This document shows, in pieces, positions 1-6,096 of a DNA stretch of 6,096 nucleotides (position 1 is the first letter of the stretch; each line of letters starts with the position of its first letter). The stretch is taken from NCBI GenBank assembly GCA_027046415.1, contig JALTYW010000026.1, forward strand, positions 1-6,096, given 5' to 3'. Made by a program: the position numbers and the translations under genes. The notes under the pieces were generated by a model, which saw only the letters and a program-made list of their open reading frames with translations, ran no database searches and was not told the origin of the DNA. Source of the DNA: Sulfurovum sp. (GTDB taxonomy: Bacteria > Campylobacterota > Campylobacteria > Campylobacterales > Sulfurovaceae).

Positions 1-26
1 ATACCCAGGTAGAGAAGATCATATAA
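1..26 (+). CDS. nusG: 3' end of transcription antitermination factor NusG (partial)
   Basis: Only the last seven complete codons and the TAA stop (24-26) are inside the window; read from base 3 they give TQVEKII. A Q-V-E-K-I ending is typical of the NusG C-terminal KOW domain, and nusG is the usual gene directly upstream of rplK in Proteobacteria. NusG binds RNA polymerase, suppresses pausing and couples transcription to Rho or to the ribosome. The stop lies 35 nt before rplK, so the two are probably co-transcribed. The identity rests on a very short peptide plus gene order. Confidence 0.75.
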
Positions 27-61
27 GACCATAGCGGTCAAATTACACAAAGGAAGAACAG

Positions 62-487
62 ATGGCAAAGAAAATAGCTGAAAAGTTTAAGATGATGATC
101 CCTGCGGGTCAAGCTAACCCATCACCGCCGGTAGGACCAGCACTCGGTCAGCGTGGTGTTAACATTATGGAGTTCTGTAAAGCATTCAATGAAAAGACAA
201 AAGACAAAATGGGCTTTAAAATCCCAGTAATCGTTACTGTCTATACTGACAGAAGCTTTACATTTGAAACCAAGCAGCCACCGGCGTCAGATCTGATCAT
301 GAAAGCTGCAGGCGTTAAAAAAGGTACAGATAACCCTCTTCTGAACAAAGTAGGTTCTATCACCAAAGCGAAGCTTGAAGAGATCATTGACCAGAAGATC
401 GCAGACCTCAATACAACTGACAGAGAAGCGGCGGCAAGAATCATTGCGGGAAGCTGCAGAAGTATGGGTATTGAGATCGTAGACTAA
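62..487 (+). CDS. rplK: 50S ribosomal protein L11
   Basis: L11 binds the GTPase-associated region of 23S rRNA at the base of the L10/L12 stalk; it helps elongation factors act and is needed for RelA-type sensing of uncharged tRNA. The product is 141 residues, essentially the usual family length (E. coli 142). The N-terminal domain (about 1-70) carries the proline-rich stretch [13 protein letters not shown] at 18-30, followed by [13 protein letters not shown] linker around QPPASD leads to the rRNA-binding C-terminal domain, which ends with the family signature [14 protein letters not shown]3, K4 and K40 lie in the regions trimethylated by PrmA in E. coli (inference here). The ATG at 62 is preceded by AGGA (51-54) with a 7-nt spacer. 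The gene sits 35 nt after nusG and 79 nt before rplA. The short leader (27-61) shows only a weak GACC/GGTC hairpin (27-39). Confidence 0.98.
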   Translation: MAKKIAEKFKMMIPAGQANPSPPVGPALGQRGVNIMEFCKAFNEKTKDKMGFKIPVIVTVYTDRSFTFETKQPPASDLIMKAAGVKKGTDNPLLNKVGSITKAKLEEIIDQKIADLNTTDREAAARIIAGSCRSMGIEIVD

Positions 488-510
488 GTCTGCGCAAACA
501 AAACTGTAAC

Positions 511-555
511 GACAATCTGAACCACATGATTTAAAAAATGTGGGAGCATTATAAG
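511..555 (+). promoter_or_regulatory. Candidate L1-binding translational operator upstream of rplA
   Basis: CCACAT (522-527) and ATGTGG (538-543) form a perfect 6-bp stem with a 10-nt A/T-rich loop. The stem is followed directly by GAG (544-546) and preceded by CTGAA (517-521), and an outer AAT/ATT pairing (514-516/548-550) can close an asymmetric internal loop. The GTGGGAG element facing TGAAC-CAC resembles the L1 site of 23S rRNA (helix 76-78 region: GGTGGGAG opposite TTGAAATACCACC), with the strand order swapped. L1 is known to repress its own operon by binding an mRNA copy of its rRNA site. Here the site ends only a few bases before the rplA Shine-Dalgarno GGAG (557-560), so L1 binding could block rplA initiation. 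The sequence resemblance is seen; the function is inferred. Confidence 0.6.
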
Positions 556-566
556 CGGAGAAAACA

Positions 567-1271
567 ATGGCAAAAAAACTAAGCAAAAGAAGAGAAGCAC
601 TTCTTAAAAAAATCGACCCGGCAAAAAGATACAGTGTAGAAGAAGCGATGGCTACACTCAAAGAACTCAAGTCTGCAAAATTCGATGAAACTGTCGAAGT
701 AGCACTGAACCTGAATGTTGACCCAAGACATGCTGATCAAATGGTAAGAGGGTCTGTTGTTCTTCCTCACGGTACAGGTAAAAAAGTAAAAGTTGCTGTA
801 TTTGCAAAAGATGCAAAAGCAGACGAAGCAAAAGCAGCCGGAGCAGATCTTGTCGGTTCTGATGAGCTGATCGAGCAGATTCAGGCAGGGAACATCGATT
901 TTGATATCGTGATCTCTACACCTGATATGATGGGTGTACTTGGTAAAGTAGCAAGAATCCTTGGACCAAAAGGTTTGATGCCAAACCCTAAAACAGGTAC
1001 TGTCACTATGGATGTCGCCAAAGCAGTTGAAAACGCAAAGGGTGGACAGGTAAACTTCCGTGTTGACAAAAAAGGGAATATCCACGCGGGTATCGGTAAA
1101 GTCTCTTTCGATACAGAGAAGATCAGAGAGAACTTCAACACATTCGTTGAAGCGATCAACAAAGCCAAGCCTGCATCTGCAAAAGGCAGATACATTACAA
1201 ACGCTGCAGTATCTTTGACTATGAGTCCGTCTGTGACACTCGATACTGCTGAAGTGATGGATATCAAGTAA
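567..1271 (+). CDS. rplA: 50S ribosomal protein L1
   Basis: L1 forms the mobile L1 stalk that guides deacylated tRNA out of the ribosomal E site, and it is also a translational repressor of its own operon. The product is 234 residues, the same length as E. coli L1. Domain I is built from residues 1 to about 66 and about 159 to 234, with domain II inserted between. Visible family features are the RNA-binding strand region [15 protein letters not shown] (38-52) and [12 protein letters not shown] (60-71), the signature [14 protein letters not shown] (128-141), [20 protein letters not shown] (162-181) and the C-terminal T-M-x-P motif. In that motif the usual glycine is serine (T218 M219 S220 P221). 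ATG 567 follows GGAG (557-560) with a 6-nt spacer. It lies downstream of rplK in the same transcription unit. Confidence 0.98.
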   Translation: MAKKLSKRREALLKKIDPAKRYSVEEAMATLKELKSAKFDETVEVALNLNVDPRHADQMVRGSVVLPHGTGKKVKVAVFAKDAKADEAKAAGADLVGSDELIEQIQAGNIDFDIVISTPDMMGVLGKVARILGPKGLMPNPKTGTVTMDVAKAVENAKGGQVNFRVDKKGNIHAGIGKVSFDTEKIRENFNTFVEAINKAKPASAKGRYITNAAVSLTMSPSVTLDTAEVMDIK

Positions 1272-1277
1272 TATGTT

Positions 1278-1299
1278 GCAAGGGGGCTTGCCTCTTTGC
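1278..1299 (+). other. Hairpin with CUUG tetraloop just after rplA
   Basis: GCAAGGGGG (1278-1286) pairs with CCTCTTTGC (1291-1299) in a 9-bp stem containing two G-U wobbles. The loop CTTG is closed by a G-C pair, a known stable tetraloop arrangement. A shorter alternative is GCAAG/CTTGC (1278-1282/1287-1291). Five T's occur at 1310-1314, about 10 nt too far for a normal intrinsic terminator. It may protect the 3' end of the rplK-rplA message or mark a processing point before the L10 leader. Confidence 0.45.
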
Positions 1300-1474
1300 G
1301 AGATCATAATTTTTCATCGGTAAAAGTACGCTTTTACGGCTGAAGACTTAGGGTTACTAACGTCTTGATCTTAGACTGAAGATAGCGGGGGCGAAAGCTT
1401 AATTAGTCTCTCCGAAAAGGGAGATGGGTATGGCTTAGACCATACACCCTGTTTGAAGGTCGGAAGGAGTAGAA
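1300..1474 (+). promoter_or_regulatory. L10 leader RNA (autoregulatory 5' region of rplJ)
   Basis: A long non-coding stretch ahead of rplJ is where L10 leaders lie; the L10-L12 complex binds this RNA and represses rplJ-rplL. Visible helices: GAGATC/GATCTT (1300-1305/1367-1372, one wobble) closes a junction holding GTAAAAG-TACG-CTTTTAC (1320-1337) and AAGACTTAG/CTAAcGTCTT (1343-1351/1357-1366, bulged C1361). Next is AGACTGA/TTAGTCT (1373-1379/1403-1409) enclosing a GC-GAAA-GC tetraloop (1391-1398), then TCTCC/GGAGA (1409-1413/1420-1424), then GGGTATGG/CCATACaCC (1426-1433/1440-1448, bulged A1446). The rplJ Shine-Dalgarno GGAAGGAG (1462-1469) follows. Helices are seen; the L10 leader assignment rests on position, size and the CTGAAGAC element. 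I could not confirm the kink-turn geometry expected for L10 binding. Confidence 0.75.
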
Positions 1475-1963
1475 ATGACAAGAACCAGAAAAGAAGAGCT
1501 GGTTGCAGAGATGACGGCAGAGTTCAAAGATGCCGGCGCAATCATCGTCTGTGATTACAAAGGTATGACTGTTGAAGAGCTCGAAACTGTGCGTAACATG
1601 GCACGTGAAGAAGAGACAAAAGTCAAGGTTGTCAAGAACAGACTTGCTGCAATCGCATTGGAAAATGCAGGTTGTGAAGCAGTTGACTTCAAAGACACCA
1701 ACCTTGTGATCTGGGGTGATACTCAGGTACTGCCTTGTAAGATCGCTGACAAAGCTGCAACACAGTTTAAAGAACACTTTTCGATCAAAACAGGTTTGAT
1801 CGAAGGTAAAGTGGCTGATATGGCTACCATCAATGCGATGGCGAAGCTTCCAACAAGAGACGAACTGCTTGGTATGCTTCTCAATGTTTGGAATGCACCG
1901 ATCACCAACTTTACTATCGGCTTGAAAGCGCTTGCTGAGAAAAAAGAATCAGAAGAGGCTTGA
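1475..1963 (+). CDS. rplJ: 50S ribosomal protein L10
   Basis: L10 anchors L12 dimers to the ribosome next to L11, forming the stalk that recruits EF-Tu, EF-G, IF2 and release factors; as the L10-L12 complex it represses its own mRNA. The product is 162 residues (E. coli 165). The N-terminal rRNA-binding domain contains AIIVCDYKGMTVEEL (22-36) and the signature VKVVKNRLA (50-58). A conserved LPTRDEL leads into the long C-terminal helix that binds L12. The part after LPT is about 35 residues, close to E. coli, which suggests two L12 dimers (a pentameric stalk) rather than three; this is an inference from length. ATG 1475 has a strong AAGGAG (1464-1469) 5 nt upstream. The gene sits between the structured leader and the structured spacer before rplL. 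Confidence 0.97.
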   Translation: MTRTRKEELVAEMTAEFKDAGAIIVCDYKGMTVEELETVRNMAREEETKVKVVKNRLAAIALENAGCEAVDFKDTNLVIWGDTQVLPCKIADKAATQFKEHFSIKTGLIEGKVADMATINAMAKLPTRDELLGMLLNVWNAPITNFTIGLKALAEKKESEEA

Positions 1964-2005
1964 GAAGCGTAAAGCAAATGACAACTGCTTGTCATTTGTA
2001 GCTTC
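1964..2005 (+). other. Strong two-tier hairpin directly after the rplJ stop
   Basis: CAAATGACAA (1975-1984) and TTGTCATTTG (1989-1998) form a perfect 10-bp stem with the tetraloop CTGC. An outer 5-bp stem, GAAGC (1964-1968) with GCTTC (2001-2005), begins on the first base after the rplJ stop codon. No T-run follows, so this is not an intrinsic terminator. A long double-stranded stem between two cistrons made in unequal amounts could be an RNase III site or a 3'-end stabiliser. GCTTC can instead pair with a second GAAGC at 2032-2036, so the outer stem has an alternative partner. Confidence 0.6.
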
Positions 2006-2033
2006 GGAACCGAAACGGTCGTAACGAAAGTGA

Positions 2034-2071
2034 AGCCGTGAAGGCGAAGGTGAGAGCTGCACGGCTCTTTT
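2034..2071 (+). terminator. Candidate attenuator: terminator-like hairpin with competing stem before rplL
   Basis: AGAGC (2053-2057) pairs with GCTCT (2064-2068) around a 6-nt loop, and T's run through 2068-2071, a weak intrinsic-terminator shape. The same 3' bases can instead join a longer perfect stem, AGCCGTG (2034-2040) with CACGGCT (2060-2066), which excludes the terminator-like form. This resembles a terminator/antiterminator pair. The T-run is only four bases and the stem is short, so any termination would be partial. Pairing is seen directly; regulatory function is inferred. Confidence 0.35.
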
Positions 2072-2073
2072 GA

Positions 2074-2089
2074 CAAGAGGCAACTCTTG
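2074..2089 (+). other. GNRA-tetraloop hairpin upstream of rplL
   Basis: CAAGAG (2074-2079) and CTCTTG (2084-2089) form a perfect 6-bp stem capped by the GNRA tetraloop GCAA. The stem's 5' arm can alternatively pair with CTCTT at 2065-2069, linking it to the upstream switch-like region. From 2091 to the rplL start the RNA is A-rich and looks unstructured, leaving the ribosome binding site open. Confidence 0.5.
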
Positions 2090-2126
2090 GTAAATCTGGA
2101 AAAATTGTTCATAAAAGGAAAAAACT

Positions 2127-2501
2127 ATGGCAACAACTAAAGAAGATGTATTAGAATTTATTTCTAACCTTTCTGTACTTGAGCTTTCTGAGCTTGTAAA
2201 AGAATTTGAAGAGAAATTTGGTGTAACTGCGCAGGCAACTGTCGTTGCTGCTGGTGCTGCCGGCGGTGCTGCTGAGGCTGCTGAAGAGCAGACTGAATTC
2301 AATGTTGTTCTGACTGACGCTGGTGCGAAGAAGATCAACACTATTAAAGTGGTAAGAGCGATCACTGGTCTTGGACTGAAAGAAGCAAAAGCTGCTGTTG
2401 AAGAGGTACCATCTGTACTGAAAGAGGGTGTATCTAAAGAAGAAGCAGAAGAGCTTAAAAAACAAATCGAAGAAGCTGGCGCTTCTTGTGAGCTCAAGTA
2501 A
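2127..2501 (+). CDS. rplL: 50S ribosomal protein L7/L12
   Basis: L12 is the multicopy stalk protein; its dimers hang on the L10 helix and its C-terminal domain contacts translation GTPases. The product is 124 residues (E. coli 121). Residues 1 to about 32 are the dimerisation/L10-binding domain. A flexible alanine/glycine-rich hinge follows (about 35-54, with [16 protein letters not shown]). The globular C-terminal domain (about 57-124) keeps the factor-binding residues K69, I73, K74, R77 and K88, equivalent to E. coli K65, I69, K70, R73 and K84, within [19 protein letters not shown] 2127 is preceded by AAAGGA (2114-2119) with a 7-nt spacer in an A-rich, open context, fitting high-level translation. 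Alanine codons are mostly GCT here (12 of 20), unlike the GCA-leaning neighbours. Confidence 0.98.
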   Translation: MATTKEDVLEFISNLSVLELSELVKEFEEKFGVTAQATVVAAGAAGGAAEAAEEQTEFNVVLTDAGAKKINTIKVVRAITGLGLKEAKAAVEEVPSVLKEGVSKEEAEELKKQIEEAGASCELK

Positions 2502-2517
2502 TCTTGACGCTTTGCGT
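2470..2517 (+). other. Row of three hairpins across the rplL stop codon
   Basis: Inside the last codons of rplL, AAGAAGC (2470-2476) pairs perfectly with GCTTCTT (2481-2487), loop TGGC. Next, TCAAG (2494-2498) pairs with CTTGA (2503-2507), placing the TAA stop in the loop. Then CGC/GCG (2508-2510/2514-2516) can pair around TTT, or ACGC/GCGT (2507-2517) if the previous helix opens. Ribosomes would melt the first two while translating, so they matter mainly on untranslated or partly degraded message. Confidence 0.4.
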
Positions 2518-2518
2518 T

Positions 2519-2539
2519 TTCCCGGGTACTTCCCGGGAA
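2519..2539 (+). other. GC-rich hairpin in the rplL-rpoB spacer
   Basis: TTCCCGGG (2519-2526) pairs with CCCGGGAA (2532-2539) in a perfect 8-bp stem with a 5-nt loop, the most stable single helix in this spacer. TTCCCGGG is also directly repeated (2519-2526 and 2530-2537). No T-run follows, so it is not a standard terminator. In E. coli the equivalent spacer holds a partial attenuator and an RNase III site that lower rpoB expression relative to rplL; a similar role here is an inference from position. Confidence 0.55.
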
Positions 2540-2573
2540 GTGTGTGAAACCTAACTACATTGGGTGCAGTGAT

Positions 2574-2613
2574 AAACTATTCGGAGACATTTCATACCCT
2601 CCTCTAATAGTTT
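2574..2613 (+). other. Long hairpin upstream of rpoB, possible partial attenuator
   Basis: AAACTATT (2574-2581) pairs perfectly with AATAGTTT (2606-2613). Inside a 1x3 internal loop, GGAG (2583-2586) pairs with CTCC (2599-2602), leaving a 12-nt apical loop. The 3' arm runs into the T-rich tract TTTCTTTGTGT (2611-2621 region). The AU-rich base and long loop make it a poor terminator, but together with the GC-rich hairpin upstream it could give partial read-through control or an RNase III cut. The rest of the spacer, to 2700, holds no further clear structure. Confidence 0.45.
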
Positions 2614-2688
2614 CTTTGTGTATCTAATCTTTGAACCTTTATACCGCGTTCAATAATAGACGTCTGAACAAACAACAGTATTCATTAA

Positions 2689-6096
<3,408 letters not shown>

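Noticed and set aside
27..39. GACC/GGTC hairpin in the nusG-rplK spacer as an L1 operator.
   Set aside because: Only 4 bp, with none of the GTGGGAG/TGAA features of L1 sites.
579..1307. Long open frames on the - strand opposite rplA, up to 242 codons.
   Set aside because: They mirror a highly conserved ribosomal gene, have Cys/Phe/Ser-rich translations typical of antisense shadows, and lack a plausible family.
1276..1310. Possible promoter in the rplA-rplJ spacer: TTGCAA and CATAAT.
   Set aside because: The boxes are about 23 nt apart, and closer -35 candidates are poor. The segment is better explained by RNA hairpins.
2631..2658. Possible sigma-70 promoter before rpoB: TTGAAC (2631-2636) and AATAAT (2652-2657).
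   Set aside because: The spacer is only 15 nt, the -35 matches 4 of 6 bases, and AT-rich hexamers are frequent here; not enough for a call.

Overview
The window is a slice of the bacterial ribosomal-protein/RNA-polymerase cluster, all on the + strand: the last codons of nusG, then rplK (L11), rplA (L1), rplJ (L10), rplL (L7/L12) and the first 1128 codons of rpoB, which runs off the right edge. The RpoB N-terminus ([17 protein letters not shown]), the proteobacterial order nusG-rplK-rplA-rplJ-rplL-rpoB, moderate GC and A-rich ribosome binding sites point to Campylobacterota (Epsilonproteobacteria), probably a Sulfurovum/Sulfurimonas-like marine sulfur oxidiser. The genus is inference; the gene identities are secure.

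Layout: 1-26 nusG tail; 27-61 short spacer; 62-487 rplK; 488-566 spacer with a candidate L1 translational operator; 567-1271 rplA; 1272-1474 long leader of rplJ (L10 leader RNA); 1475-1963 rplJ; 1964-2126 spacer with several strong, partly mutually exclusive hairpins; 2127-2501 rplL; 2502-2712 spacer with a row of hairpins; 2713-6096 rpoB (partial, open across the whole interval). No real gene was found on the - strand, and there are no tRNAs, mobile elements or CRISPR repeats.

How it works together: L11 and L1 build two parts of the large subunit (the GTPase-centre base and the L1 stalk). L10 and L12 build the flexible stalk that recruits translation GTPases. RpoB is the RNA polymerase beta subunit. 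Such clusters need L12 made in several copies per L10, and RpoB made far less than the ribosomal proteins. The three large spacers (203, 163 and 211 nt) are full of predicted RNA structure and are the natural places for that control. The genes themselves are ordinary housekeeping genes. I see no sign of a new enzymatic or defence system; what deserves a second look is RNA-level regulation, mainly the L1-binding-site mimic before rplA and the switch-like structures between rplJ and rplL.
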